Position numbers and translations under genes: made by a program. Under the pieces are notes generated by a model. That model searched no databases. It worked only from the letters and a program-made list of their open reading frames with translations, and was not told the DNA's origin. A DNA stretch of 38,973 bases from Chitinophagales bacterium. Lineage in GTDB: Bacteria > Bacteroidota > Bacteroidia > Chitinophagales > Saprospiraceae. Positions 1 to 8,134 of the stretch are shown in pieces. Within the stretch, counting starts at the first letter, position 1. Every line of letters begins with the position of its first letter. The DNA lies in contig JAAFJT010000040.1 of NCBI GenBank assembly GCA_013298955.1, positions 1 through 38,973 of the forward strand, written 5' to 3'.

Positions 1-3
1 TTA

Positions 4-2685
4 TCAGTTCAATTTTGCCAAACTTTCTTCCAAAATCGCCACGCGTGCTTGTCCATCTGCCCATTTTTGGCGTTCTTTTGCCAAGACAGCCGCCGCCGCA
101 TTTGCCACAAATTTTTGATTATTCAGTTTAACTTCTACAGAACGCAAAAAGCCGCGTGCATTTTCCAATGCTTGAAAAATCTTCGCCCGTTCCACTTCTA
201 CGTCAATTTCTTCTTTTAAAACCAAATAAAATTTGTCCGTACCAACGATAAACGAAACTGAATTAGCAGGTTCTTGTTCAATAATTTGTACATCGGTCAA
301 AACGGCAGATTTCAAAATCATGGATTTCATCCCATCCATTTCCAACAAATCTTTTGAAAAATCTGATTTTTGAACGTATAAATCCAATAATTCTCGTTGT
401 TTCAAACCTTTATTATTGCGAATTTCGCGTACTTTGACAATGATTCCTTTTGCAGATTCCACTGCGTGTAACAAATCGGCATTGATTCGACCCGTTTTAG
501 GATATTTGGAAATAATGCAATCTTTGGTACGCCGTTTCAATTGATGATAAATCTCCTCCGTGATAAATGGCATGAAGGGATGCAACATAATCATTAAATC
601 ATCATATATATCAATCGCCGTTTCCAATGTTTTAGCATCAATGGGTTGTTCATAATCAGGTTTAATCATTTCCAAATACCATGAACAGAAATCATCCCAA
701 ATAAATTTATACAGCGTCATCAACGCTTCCGATAATCTAAATTGTTTGAAATTTTCCTCAATTTCAACTAAAACTTGTCGTTTTTTATGGGTAATCCAGC
801 GTCTTGCTAATTCATTTTTCGCAGGCGTAGGCAATTGCTCATCTACGTTCCAACCTTTGATGAGTCGGGACGCATTCCACATTTTGTTGCAAAAATTCCG
901 ACCTTGTTCGCATAACGCACTCGTATTTTCAGTGGTTTTGGTAGCAGCATTGTAAGGTGCGTCGAAAATCAAATCGCCACCCGCAGGCGCAGTCGCCAAC
1001 ATGCCAAATCGAACCCCATCTGCCCCGTACAAATCCAATAAAGCCAGCGCATCAGGCGAATTGCCCAAGGATTTAGACATTTTTTTGCGATTGATGTCGC
1101 GTACCATGCCCGTAAAATAGACGTTTTTGAACGGCAATTCCTGTTTCCATTCATAACCCGCCATCGCCATCCGCGCAACCCACAAGAAAATAATGTCCCA
1201 ACCTGTCACCAAAACGCTCGTCGGATAATAATAGTTGAAATCTTTTGAATCAGGATTAAACCCGTCAAAAACCGTAATGGGCCACAACCAAGACGAAAAC
1301 CAAGTATCTAAAACATCTTCTTCTTGACGTAAATCATTGATAGTCAAGGAATTATTGCCCGTTTTAGATTGGGCTTGCGCCAATGCTTCTTCCGCCGTCA
1401 ATGCCACAAAAATATCATTTCCAAGATACCAAGCAGGAATCCGATGTCCCCACCACAACTGCCGCGAAATACACCAATCCCGAATCCCGTCCATCCAAGA
1501 CCGATACATATTTTTAAATTGCTTCGGAAAAAACTCTATTTCATCTTTTTCAACCGCCTCTGCCGCAGGTTTTGCCAATGCTTTCATATTGACATACCAT
1601 TGCAACGACAATTTGGGTTCCACAACCGAACCTGTGCGCTCAGAACGACCAATTTTAGTTTTATAATCTTCGATTTTAACCAAACAACCTTCTGCTTCCA
1701 ACAACTTTTTAGTCATCTTACGCGCTATAAAACGTTCTTTTCCAATGAGTTCGGGAACACCCGCTTTTTCATTCAAAAAACCATCATCATTCAAAATATC
1801 AATCGTTTCTAAACCATGTTTTTTGCCCAAATCATAATCATTCGGGTCATGTGCAGGAGTCACTTTCAATGCACCCGTTCCAAATTCCCTATCCACATAT
1901 TCATCAAAAATGACAGGTATTGCCCGATGAACCATTGGGACAATCAATTTTTTGCCTTTCAAATGCGCATAACGCGGGTCTTTCGGATGTACTGCAACCG
2001 CCGTATCGCCCGGAATCGTTTCAGGACGTTGCGTCGCAATCGTAACGCCTTCATTTTCACTACCTTCTACTTTATAAAAAACGTGATATAACTGCGCTTG
2101 CTCCTCCCCATGAATCACTTCTTCATTGCTTAAAACCGTTTTTGCCTCCACATCCCAATTCACCATACGAAAATCACGATACAATTTGTTGGAATGGTAT
2201 AAATCCACAAAGGCTTTCAAAACGCCTTGTGAACGCACTTCATCCATCGTAAACGCGGTGCGTTCCCAATCGCAACTCGAACCCAATCGGCGCAATTGTT
2301 CCAAGATAATGCCCCCGTATTTATCCGTCCATTGCCAAGCATATTTTAAAAATTCCTCTCGCGTAAGATCCGATTTTTTCAATCCTTTCTCCGCCCGCAA
2401 CCACTTTACGACTTTGGCTTCTGTGGCAATACTCGCATGGTCTGTTCCCGGAACCCAACAAGCATTTTTACCATCCAAACGCGCTTTGCGAATCAAGGTA
2501 TCTTGAATAGTGTTATTCAACATATGTCCCATATGTAATACGCCTGTGACATTCGGCGGCGGGATGACGATGCTAAATGCCTCACGTTCATCCGGTTCAG
2601 AGTGGAAATAGCCCTTTTGAAGCCAATGTTGATACCATTTGTTTTCAATATCGGCAGGTGCGTATCGGGTGGATAAGGTACTCAT
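4..2685 (-). CDS. valS: Valyl-tRNA synthetase
   Basis: This cytosolic enzyme charges tRNA-Val with valine and edits mischarged threonine. The 893 residues are full length for a class Ia synthetase. The N-terminal PPNVTGVLHMGH block carries the HIGH signature as HMGH at about residues 51-54. The catalytic loop KMSKS is at about 535-539. Between them lies the CP1 editing domain (ATQRPETIPGDTAV region), and the C-terminus is the usual helical anticodon-binding and coiled-coil arm (ERAKIFQALENARGFL onward). The start MSTLSTRYAPADIE is the natural family start. The gene ends with a double stop (TGA TAA) at the window edge. It reads in the same direction as the phosphatase gene upstream, 78 bases away, with no clear terminator between. 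Identification is secure. Confidence 0.98.
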   Translation of the reverse strand: MSTLSTRYAPADIENKWYQHWLQKGYFHSEPDEREAFSIVIPPPNVTGVLHMGHMLNNTIQDTLIRKARLDGKNACWVPGTDHASIATEAKVVKWLRAEKGLKKSDLTREEFLKYAWQWTDKYGGIILEQLRRLGSSCDWERTAFTMDEVRSQGVLKAFVDLYHSNKLYRDFRMVNWDVEAKTVLSNEEVIHGEEQAQLYHVFYKVEGSENEGVTIATQRPETIPGDTAVAVHPKDPRYAHLKGKKLIVPMVHRAIPVIFDEYVDREFGTGALKVTPAHDPNDYDLGKKHGLETIDILNDDGFLNEKAGVPELIGKERFIARKMTKKLLEAEGCLVKIEDYKTKIGRSERTGSVVEPKLSLQWYVNMKALAKPAAEAVEKDEIEFFPKQFKNMYRSWMDGIRDWCISRQLWWGHRIPAWYLGNDIFVALTAEEALAQAQSKTGNNSLTINDLRQEEDVLDTWFSSWLWPITVFDGFNPDSKDFNYYYPTSVLVTGWDIIFLWVARMAMAGYEWKQELPFKNVYFTGMVRDINRKKMSKSLGNSPDALALLDLYGADGVRFGMLATAPAGGDLIFDAPYNAATKTTENTSALCEQGRNFCNKMWNASRLIKGWNVDEQLPTPAKNELARRWITHKKRQVLVEIEENFKQFRLSEALMTLYKFIWDDFCSWYLEMIKPDYEQPIDAKTLETAIDIYDDLMIMLHPFMPFITEEIYHQLKRRTKDCIISKYPKTGRINADLLHAVESAKGIIVKVREIRNNKGLKQRELLDLYVQKSDFSKDLLEMDGMKSMILKSAVLTDVQIIEQEPANSVSFIVGTDKFYLVLKEEIDVEVERAKIFQALENARGFLRSVEVKLNNQKFVANAAAAVLAKERQKWADGQARVAILEESLAKLN

Positions 2686-2763
2686 ATTATTTTTATTTTT
2701 GGTTTCAATAGCAAAAGTTTATTAAAAGGAGCGCAAAGAAACAAAATTTTCTTTGGATTTAAA

Positions 2764-3360
2764 TCAATATTCAAAAACTTCAATCTCGGATTGACCTATC
2801 GCACTGCTACGCACATAAAACAATTTATCAAATTCATTATCTCCAAGTTGTTGAAAATCAGGCTTTTCTGCTTTTTTGAAAACATTTAGGAGAGACGGAA
2901 TCGTATTAGAATGCCCTACAATCAAAATTTTCTGACCTCTTTTTTGCATCAATTGCTCCATCAATGCTTTTTGATGCTCTTTTTTGTATAATTCCAACGG
3001 TTTTTTTTGCGCTTCGCAAACCGTCATAGCGGTTGCTTTCGTACGCGAAACGTCCGTCGAAAAAATGCGGTCGAATTTAATATTTTGAAATATTTGAGGC
3101 AATTGCGCAACTCTTGCGTGTCCTGTCGCACTCAAATTACCCAAACTATCCTTTTCCGCATGCCGCAATAAAAAGAAATAATTATAGGTCGTATCCTTCA
3201 TGCGCAATATTTCATTCTGTACACTGCGTTTTTGACGCAATTTTTGTACAAAACCATCTCCAAAAACAAGCATCGGTTGTTTAGATGGAGTCCTCTGCGG
3301 CGAGTTCGCGGTACAACTTGCCATCAGCCCGCAAAGCAGGATCCAATTCATGGGTTTCAT
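2764..3360 (-). CDS. Histidine phosphatase family lipoprotein
   Basis: This is a phosphoglycerate-mutase-like histidine phosphatase: it has the RHAE catalytic motif (FFLLRHAEKDS), a downstream STDVSRTKATA segment and the second catalytic histidine in VGHSN. The likely start at 3360 gives a short lipoprotein signal, MKPMNWILLCGLMASC, with the lipobox cysteine at residue 16, so the product would be anchored in the periplasm or outer membrane. Substrate unknown. This start makes the gene overlap the 3' end of lysA by about 80 bases in another frame. A later ATG at 3273 would avoid the overlap but lose the signal peptide. An earlier ATG at 3384 is also open. The lipobox is too good to dismiss, so I prefer the overlapping start. 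The fold is clear; the exact start is not. Confidence 0.85.
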   Translation of the reverse strand: MKPMNWILLCGLMASCTANSPQRTPSKQPMLVFGDGFVQKLRQKRSVQNEILRMKDTTYNYFFLLRHAEKDSLGNLSATGHARVAQLPQIFQNIKFDRIFSTDVSRTKATAMTVCEAQKKPLELYKKEHQKALMEQLMQKRGQKILIVGHSNTIPSLLNVFKKAEKPDFQQLGDNEFDKLFYVRSSAIGQSEIEVFEY

Positions 3361-4612
3361 CTTCAATTTGACCATTGGTTTCAAAATTAACGCTTTGAAC
3401 TTGATTTAACAAAATATATTCCATGTCTTCCCGTTTCCTGACCAAATAATCTTTGCCTTGATGAATCATCACCTCCGCAGGTCGATAACGACCATTGTAA
3501 TTACTCGCCATTGTGATGCCATACGCGCCAGCATTCAAAAAACCTAAAATATCACCTTCCGAAATTTCGGGCAACATCCTATCTTCTGCAAAATTATCGG
3601 TTTCACAAAGGTATCCGACAATATTATATTTGGTCAACGCGCCTTTTGGATTTGAAATATTTAAAATATGGTGATACGCATCATACATCATCGGACGAAT
3701 CAAATGATTTAAACCCGAATCCACACCCGCAAATGAAATGTTAGGATTGTGTTTAACCACATTCACTTTCACCAAAAAAAGCCCCGCTTGCGAGACTAAA
3801 AATTTGCCGGGTTCAAAAACTAAGGTCAATTCGCGCCCGTATTGCTTACAAAAAGTGTTGAAACGCGTTGCAATTTTCCGACCTAATTTTTCTATATCTG
3901 CCCCTTTTTCATCAGGTTTGTAAGGCACTTTGAAGCCGCCGCCAAAATCCATCCATTTCAAATCGGGGAATTGTAACGCTGTTTCCAACATGATTTCAGC
4001 TACTTGTAAAAACGTATCTGCCTCCTTAATATCTGAACCTGTATGCTGATGCAACCCTTCAATGACCAAACCCGTTTCTTTCACAATTGCTTGAATATCA
4101 GCAAGTTGCTCAATAGAAATGCCAAATTTCGAGCGCACATGACCCGTAGAAATTTTAAGATTCCCGCCGCCCATCACATGTGGATTAATCCGAATGCCAA
4201 CAGGATACGTAGCCCCATATTTTTGCCCAAAACGCCGCATCAAAGGCAGGCTATCCAAGTGAATTTTTACCCCCAAATCGACCGCCGCCACAATCTCCTC
4301 AAATGCAACACCACTTGGCGTGTAACCAATCTGTTGCGGCTCAAAACCCGCCAATAAACAAAGGTTCACTTCCTGAATCGAAACCGTATCCACACAAGAA
4401 CCAATTTGTTTTAAAAACTTTAAAATAGTCAAATTCGTCAACGCTTTGCAAGCATAATTGATGCGCAACTGTTTGACGGTTGCAAACGCATTTGTCAACG
4501 TTTTATATTGATTTTCAATGACTTGTGTATCATACACGTATAAAGGCGTACCATATTTTTCGCATAAATCAAGTGGCGAAATGCCTTGAAGGAGCAACTG
4601 ATTTTGATTCAT
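3281..4612 (-). CDS. lysA: Diaminopimelate decarboxylase
   Basis: This PLP enzyme converts meso-diaminopimelate to lysine, the last step of lysine synthesis. It is a fold-type III (alanine racemase-like) decarboxylase. The PLP lysine is K56 in NYACKALTN. HQHTGSD, the glycine-rich DFGGGFKVPY, EPGKFLVSQAG, CETDNFAED and NAGAYGITMASNYNGRYRP follow in family order. At 443 residues it is longer than most homologues: the conserved part ends near VRKREDMEYILLNQ, leaving an acidic tail of about 45 residues (ending RELAAEDSI). The last ~80 bases of that tail overlap the lipoprotein signal of the next gene in another frame. A TACTTTTG box 46 bases upstream on the coding strand (4658-4665) could be its promoter. 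Confidence 0.95.
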   Translation of the reverse strand: MNQNQLLLQGISPLDLCEKYGTPLYVYDTQVIENQYKTLTNAFATVKQLRINYACKALTNLTILKFLKQIGSCVDTVSIQEVNLCLLAGFEPQQIGYTPSGVAFEEIVAAVDLGVKIHLDSLPLMRRFGQKYGATYPVGIRINPHVMGGGNLKISTGHVRSKFGISIEQLADIQAIVKETGLVIEGLHQHTGSDIKEADTFLQVAEIMLETALQFPDLKWMDFGGGFKVPYKPDEKGADIEKLGRKIATRFNTFCKQYGRELTLVFEPGKFLVSQAGLFLVKVNVVKHNPNISFAGVDSGLNHLIRPMMYDAYHHILNISNPKGALTKYNIVGYLCETDNFAEDRMLPEISEGDILGFLNAGAYGITMASNYNGRYRPAEVMIHQGKDYLVRKREDMEYILLNQVQSVNFETNGQIEDETHELDPALRADGKLYRELAAEDSI

Positions 4613-4657
4613 ATTTTGATAATGATTGATTTTTTAAAATCCACGATTATGGGTGCG

Positions 4658-4665
4658 CAAAAGTA
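4658..4665 (-). promoter_or_regulatory. Possible -7 box for lysA
   Basis: On the minus strand this reads TACTTTTG, matching the Bacteroidota TAnnTTTG -7 consensus, 46 bases before the lysA ATG. No TTG is seen 19 bases further upstream, so it is a half-match only. Confidence 0.35.
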
Positions 4666-4750
4666 CTCTTTTTTTAAATAAAAGGGGTTCCAGAGTTGGG
4701 AAATAAATTGCCGACCACGAAACTTGTTATACTTTGCGTCGGGTGGTTTT

Positions 4751-4893
4751 GGATACAATTGGAGCGCGGATGACGCGGATTGGGCGGATGAGCGCGGATT
4801 TTTTTGAATTTTTCACCAAATTATTGCACTGAATGCCTAAAAAAATCCGTGCACATTCGCCCAATCCGCGTCATCCGCGTTCCCATTGTATCC
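4751..4893. repeat. Long palindromic repeat, family A, copy 1
   Basis: Left arm GGATACAATTGGAGCGCGGA continues as TGACGCGGATTGGGCGGAT, and is mirrored on the right by ATCCGCGTCATCCGCG followed by TCCCATTGTATCC. The arms are about 55 bases around an AT-rich centre. Weaker pairing extends outward to about 4727 and 4921 (TTATACTTTGCGTC against GATGCAACGTTATAA). Two related copies lie at 27837-27964 and 31683-31822. This copy lies between two divergent genes. Confidence 0.85.
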
Positions 4894-5008
4894 CAAAAAC
4901 AACAGATGCAACGTTATAAATTCAAATGAAAACATTTTTTATATTTTGATTAATCTTATTTTTAAAATAAAATTCTGTTAAACTGCCCAAAAAAGTATAA
5001 CAATTTGC

Positions 5009-5038
5009 TTGACAAAATCCAAAAACAGATTACCTTTG
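5009..5038 (+). promoter_or_regulatory. Bacteroidota-type promoter for the lipoprotein gene
   Basis: TTG at 5009-5011 is separated by exactly 19 bases from TACCTTTG at 5031-5038, which matches the Bacteroidota primary sigma consensus TTG-N19-TAnnTTTG. Transcription would start near 5045, giving a leader of about 195 bases before the ATG at 5240. This is the best promoter in the window. Confidence 0.75.
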
Positions 5039-5239
5039 CAAAGTATTCAGAAAAAACCCTTTTTTGAATACCCAAAAACAAACCAATGATACATCGCATA
5101 CGAAACGTACCCATTTGAGAAATCTGTAATCGCCTTGGATTGGCAACTCCGAATTTTTCCTTCGCTTACAACTGAAAATATATTAATTTTTAATATCTGA
5201 AACTAAATTTTCATTACAAACAAATCATTATTACAAACA

Positions 5240-6124
5240 ATGAGAAAAATTATCAAATTGGCTGCATGCAGTCTTGCATTATTCGCGTTTGCAACGGCTT
5301 GTACCAAAGAAGATGTTGGTACGACCTCAACGGTTTCGGTCGAAACACCCGCGATTCCTGTAACAGAAGTTGCCCGACAACAACTTGATGCCAGTAAAGA
5401 GGGTTGGAATGCGCATATGAATCCAAAATCCAACATGAAACATTATAAAGTTGTAAATGTAATACGCACTGAAAATGAACGTGTTCAACTTATTTCTGAG
5501 TTAATGTATTCCAGTTCGATGATGGCAGTCGGGAATGTTTCAAACCCAAACACGGTTCAAATCGAAACCGTTGCGACTTTGTTTAAAAATGAACCTGCGA
5601 ATAGCCCGCTTTTGAAAGATTTACAAGCATTGATGAATACACGGATTCAAGTAGGCGATAAAGTTGCTGAAATTACTTGGGTAAAAGGCGCGAATGAATT
5701 TACAACAAAATGTGTTTTAAATGAATCAGGTATTGTTTGGGATAATATTTTGTATGGTGTGCATGTAACGCCTGCGCCCGTAGAGGAAACGCAAAATATC
5801 TTAGCGGCTGTTAAAATATACCGTTTTGTACAACCTATTCATTGGATTTGGGGCGAAAAACGGGGTGAAATGGGATATGCAATGCGTATCAATTACAGCG
5901 ATAATGGAGTGCTTTTGACGAATATTGAAACTTGGGCAACGATGAAATTGGGTTCGGTGCTTTATAAAGATGCGGTAAAACAAAACGACGGCGCACAAGG
6001 TGTAGCGAAAATTGCAATGGGCATTGCGACTCCTATGACGCAATTGTCGTTTGACGAAACCGCTTTTACGGTGAATGGAAATGGTGCGAATACGCTGAAT
6101 CTTGAAAAAGTACTTGTTCCCTAA
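5240..6124 (+). CDS. Unknown lipoprotein
   Basis: A 294-residue protein of unknown function. The N-terminus MRKIIKLAACSLALFAFATAC is a lipoprotein signal with the modified cysteine at about residue 21, followed by a short Thr/Ser/Val-rich linker (TSTVSVETPAIPVTEV). The body has no motif I recognise. It alternates predicted strands and turns (for example YRFVQPIHWIWGEKRGEMGY) and has no second membrane segment. It is expressed alone from the promoter at 5009-5038 and converges on pyrB; its stop codon sits directly against the left arm of the hairpin repeat that begins at about 6125-6134. Surface or periplasmic location is inferred from the signal only. Confidence 0.8.
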   Translation: MRKIIKLAACSLALFAFATACTKEDVGTTSTVSVETPAIPVTEVARQQLDASKEGWNAHMNPKSNMKHYKVVNVIRTENERVQLISELMYSSSMMAVGNVSNPNTVQIETVATLFKNEPANSPLLKDLQALMNTRIQVGDKVAEITWVKGANEFTTKCVLNESGIVWDNILYGVHVTPAPVEETQNILAAVKIYRFVQPIHWIWGEKRGEMGYAMRINYSDNGVLLTNIETWATMKLGSVLYKDAVKQNDGAQGVAKIAMGIATPMTQLSFDETAFTVNGNGANTLNLEKVLVP

Positions 6125-6133
6125 GAAAATTTT

Positions 6134-6320
6134 TGAAATAGGATGCTTATGATTGAAAGGATTGGAAGGATGTTTTGGGGTTGAAGAACGCAACTGAAAA
6201 CATCCTTCCAATCCTTGAAATCATAAGCATCCTATTTCAAAAAATTTTCCACACAATCATCTAACGCCTTGCGGAAAGCAGGTACAAAACTGCCATCCGA
6301 ATGGCTACACCATTTTCTAC
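6134..6320. repeat. 187-bp tandem repeat, copy 1 (hairpin plus pyrB 3' end)
   Basis: The first unit has a 43-base left arm (6134-6176), a 20-base loop and a 43-base right arm (6197-6239), then 21 bases and a copy of the last 60 bases of pyrB. The left arm has GATTGAAAGG where copy 2 has GATTTCAAGG, so two positions of this stem are unpaired; otherwise copies 1 and 2 are identical. The hairpin starts just after the stop of the upstream lipoprotein gene and is flanked by A/T runs on both sides. Before duplication it was probably the bidirectional terminator between two convergent genes. Confidence 0.92.
6261..6320 (-). pseudogene. Duplicated pyrB 3' fragment
   Basis: These 60 bases encode VENGVAIRMAVLYLLSARR and a stop, identical to the last 19 residues of pyrB. 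No start codon or upstream coding sequence precedes it, so it is a by-product of the tandem duplication and not a gene. Confidence 0.9.
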
Positions 6321-6507
6321 TGAAATAGGATGCTTATGATTTCAAGGATTGGAAGGATGTTTTGGGGTTGAAGAACGCAACTGAAAACATCCTTCCAATC
6401 CTTGAAATCATAAGCATCCTATTTCAAAAAATTTTCCACACAATCATCTAACGCCTTGCGGAAAGCAGGTACAAAACTGCCATCCGAATGGCTACACCAT
6501 TTTCTAC
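6321..6507. repeat. 187-bp tandem repeat, copy 2
   Basis: This is exactly head-to-tail with copy 1 and the same length. The hairpin arms at 6321-6363 and 6384-6426 are perfectly complementary over 43 bases with a 20-base loop. Bases 6448-6507 repeat the last 19 codons and the stop of pyrB without change. Confidence 0.93.
6448..6507 (-). pseudogene. Second duplicated pyrB 3' fragment
   Basis: A second identical copy of the final 19 pyrB codons plus stop, in repeat copy 2. It is not expressible on its own. Confidence 0.9.
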
Positions 6508-6508
6508 T

Positions 6509-6634
6509 TGAAAACATCCTTCCAATCCTTGAAATCATAAGCATCCTATTTCAAAAAATTTTCCACACAATCATCTAACGCCTTGCGGAAAGCAGGTACA
6601 AAACTGCCATCCGAATGGCTACACCATTTTCTAC
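6509..6634. repeat. 187-bp tandem repeat, copy 3 (partial, inside pyrB end)
   Basis: The third unit lacks the left hairpin arm and loop. It begins at TGAAAACATCC and runs through the right arm into the true 3' end of pyrB (6575-6634). All 126 bases match the corresponding part of copy 2. Each junction falls after TTTCTAC and is followed by TTG or TG, which suggests very short homology at the breakpoints. Confidence 0.9.
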
Positions 6635-7498
6635 TTGGTCTAAAATAATCGAATGACCTGAATCTGCGACTTCGGACGTGATTTCAACGCCCCGATTGAT
6701 GGGACCGGGGTGCATAATGACGATTTCTTTTTTTAAACTATCTAAAAGAGGGCGATTGATACCGAAATATTGGGTATATTCTCGTAAAGAGGGGATGTAT
6801 TTAATATCTTGCCGTTCCATTTGAATGCGCAAGACGTTGGCTACATCACACCAATTCAACGTTTCTTTAATATCATAAGAAACATGGACACCAAGTGATT
6901 CAATATATTTGGGAATCAAGGTGGGAGGACCACAAACGGTGACTTCTGCACCTAATTTTTTCAAACAATAAATGTTGCTCAATGCAACTCGCGAATGGAG
7001 AATATCGCCAAAAATAGCGATTTTCTTTCCTTCGACTTTGCCCAATTTGCGCCGAATCGAAAAAGCATCCAATAATGCTTGAGTAGGATGTTCGTGTGTG
7101 CCATCGCCTGCATTGACGATATTGGCATCAATCCGTTGTGCCAGATAATGCGGTGCGCCAGGGGCAGGATGTCGCATGACGACCATATCGACTTTCATCG
7201 CCAAAATATTATTAACGGTATCTAACAACGTTTCTCCTTTCGTGACAGAAGAAGCAGAAGCCGAAAAATTGACAATATCAGCCGATAATCGGCGTTCAGC
7301 CAACTCAAAAGAGATGCGCGTCCGCGTCGAATTTTCAAAAAAGAGGTTTACAATCGTAGTATCGCGCAACGACGGCACTTTTTTGATAGGGCGATTAATC
7401 ACATCTATAAATTGGTCTGCCGTTTCAAAAATCAATTGAATATCGGTGGCAGTGATGTCTTTGATGCCCAACAAATGTTTGGTACTTAATTGTGTCAT
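6575..7498 (-). CDS. pyrB: Aspartate carbamoyltransferase catalytic chain
   Basis: Transfers the carbamoyl group to aspartate, the first committed step of pyrimidine synthesis, in the cytosol. The 307 residues are the normal length. Carbamoyl-phosphate-binding ENSTRTR is at residues 55-61, MRHPAPGAPH at about 108-117, HPTQALLD at 137-144 and HPGPINRGVEI at about 263-273. The gene lies 26 bases or so behind pyrR in the same direction, so the two are cotranscribed. No pyrI regulatory chain is present, as is usual for the PyrR-linked class. The last 19 codons are present three times in tandem, and only this copy is attached to the gene. Confidence 0.97.
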   Translation of the reverse strand: MTQLSTKHLLGIKDITATDIQLIFETADQFIDVINRPIKKVPSLRDTTIVNLFFENSTRTRISFELAERRLSADIVNFSASASSVTKGETLLDTVNNILAMKVDMVVMRHPAPGAPHYLAQRIDANIVNAGDGTHEHPTQALLDAFSIRRKLGKVEGKKIAIFGDILHSRVALSNIYCLKKLGAEVTVCGPPTLIPKYIESLGVHVSYDIKETLNWCDVANVLRIQMERQDIKYIPSLREYTQYFGINRPLLDSLKKEIVIMHPGPINRGVEITSEVADSGHSIILDQVENGVAIRMAVLYLLSARR

Positions 7499-7524
7499 GT
7501 TGCTATTTTTTAAGAAAAACGTTT

Positions 7525-8070
7525 TTAGTTTTTTATATCTAAAACCAGTTGAAAGCCTGCTCCCATGCGTTCAATGCGCACATAAGCATCATCCAAGGCA
7601 TCTACTACCACACCCACATAATCAGGGCGCACAGGGATTTTTCGATGAAAGCGTCTATCCACCATCGTGAGGAGGCGCACCGAACTCGGACGACCGTAAT
7701 GCGTCAATGCCGTCATCGCCGCTTGCACGGAACGCCCAGAATAGACCACATCATCAATTAAAATCACTTTTTTAGCTTCAATGATGAAAGGCATTTCCAT
7801 CGTATGCGCTGTAAGAGGCTTCTTACTCGTGCGAAAATCGTCTCGATAAAAGGTTATATCCAATTTGCCAAATGGGAAATCGGTTTTAGACTTGCCTGTG
7901 ATTTGCGTAAGCCTGTCTAAAAGATAATTTGCCAATCGAACACCACCTGTCTGAATACCAATGATATATACATCTGTAAAATCATCATAGTCTTCAATGA
8001 GTTGGTAACATAGGCGTTCCAAAACGAGATTTAATTGCTCAGGGCGGAGAATGACGCGGGCTGTCTGCAT
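7525..8070 (-). CDS. pyrR: PyrR bifunctional regulator / uracil phosphoribosyltransferase
   Basis: A type I phosphoribosyltransferase of the PyrR family. The PRPP-binding loop VILIDDVVYSGRS is at residues 102-114, and GIQTGGVRLANYL and FYRDDF are also family features. The start at 8070 (MQTARVILRPEQ) gives 181 residues. An ATG at 8100 is also in frame, but it falls inside a TATTTTTG promoter box (8098-8105) and adds a basic stretch absent from relatives. The gene leads the pyrR-pyrB operon. In Firmicutes PyrR attenuates pyr mRNA; whether it binds RNA here cannot be seen, and no attenuator is visible in the short 26-base gap before pyrB. It may act mainly as a UPRTase. Confidence 0.93.
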   Translation of the reverse strand: MQTARVILRPEQLNLVLERLCYQLIEDYDDFTDVYIIGIQTGGVRLANYLLDRLTQITGKSKTDFPFGKLDITFYRDDFRTSKKPLTAHTMEMPFIIEAKKVILIDDVVYSGRSVQAAMTALTHYGRPSSVRLLTMVDRRFHRKIPVRPDYVGVVVDALDDAYVRIERMGAGFQLVLDIKN

Positions 8071-8097
8071 AGTTAAAAGGCATTTTTTTTTGCGGCG

Positions 8098-8105
8098 CAA
8101 AAATA
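8098..8105 (-). promoter_or_regulatory. Probable -7 box of the pyrR-pyrB operon
   Basis: Minus strand reads TATTTTTG, a TAnnTTTG match, 27 bases before the chosen pyrR ATG. Its position makes the upstream ATG at 8100 an unlikely start. Confidence 0.45.
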
Positions 8106-8134
8106 GGCATTTGCGTTTGAAATTTTATTGCCAA

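Larger units (their letters stand above)
4613..5239. other. Intergenic region between divergent lysA and lipoprotein gene
   Basis: This 627-base gap contains one copy of the long GGATGACGCGGAT palindrome (about 4727-4921), a strong Bacteroidota-type promoter facing right (5009-5038) and a roughly 200-base AT-rich leader before the next gene. I see no plausible small gene, RNA gene or recognisable riboswitch in it. Confidence 0.6.

Noticed and set aside
5801-6211. A 136-codon antisense frame over the lipoprotein gene end
   Set aside because: It overlaps the real gene and extends into the repeat; its His/Arg/Asn-rich composition is that of an antisense shadow.
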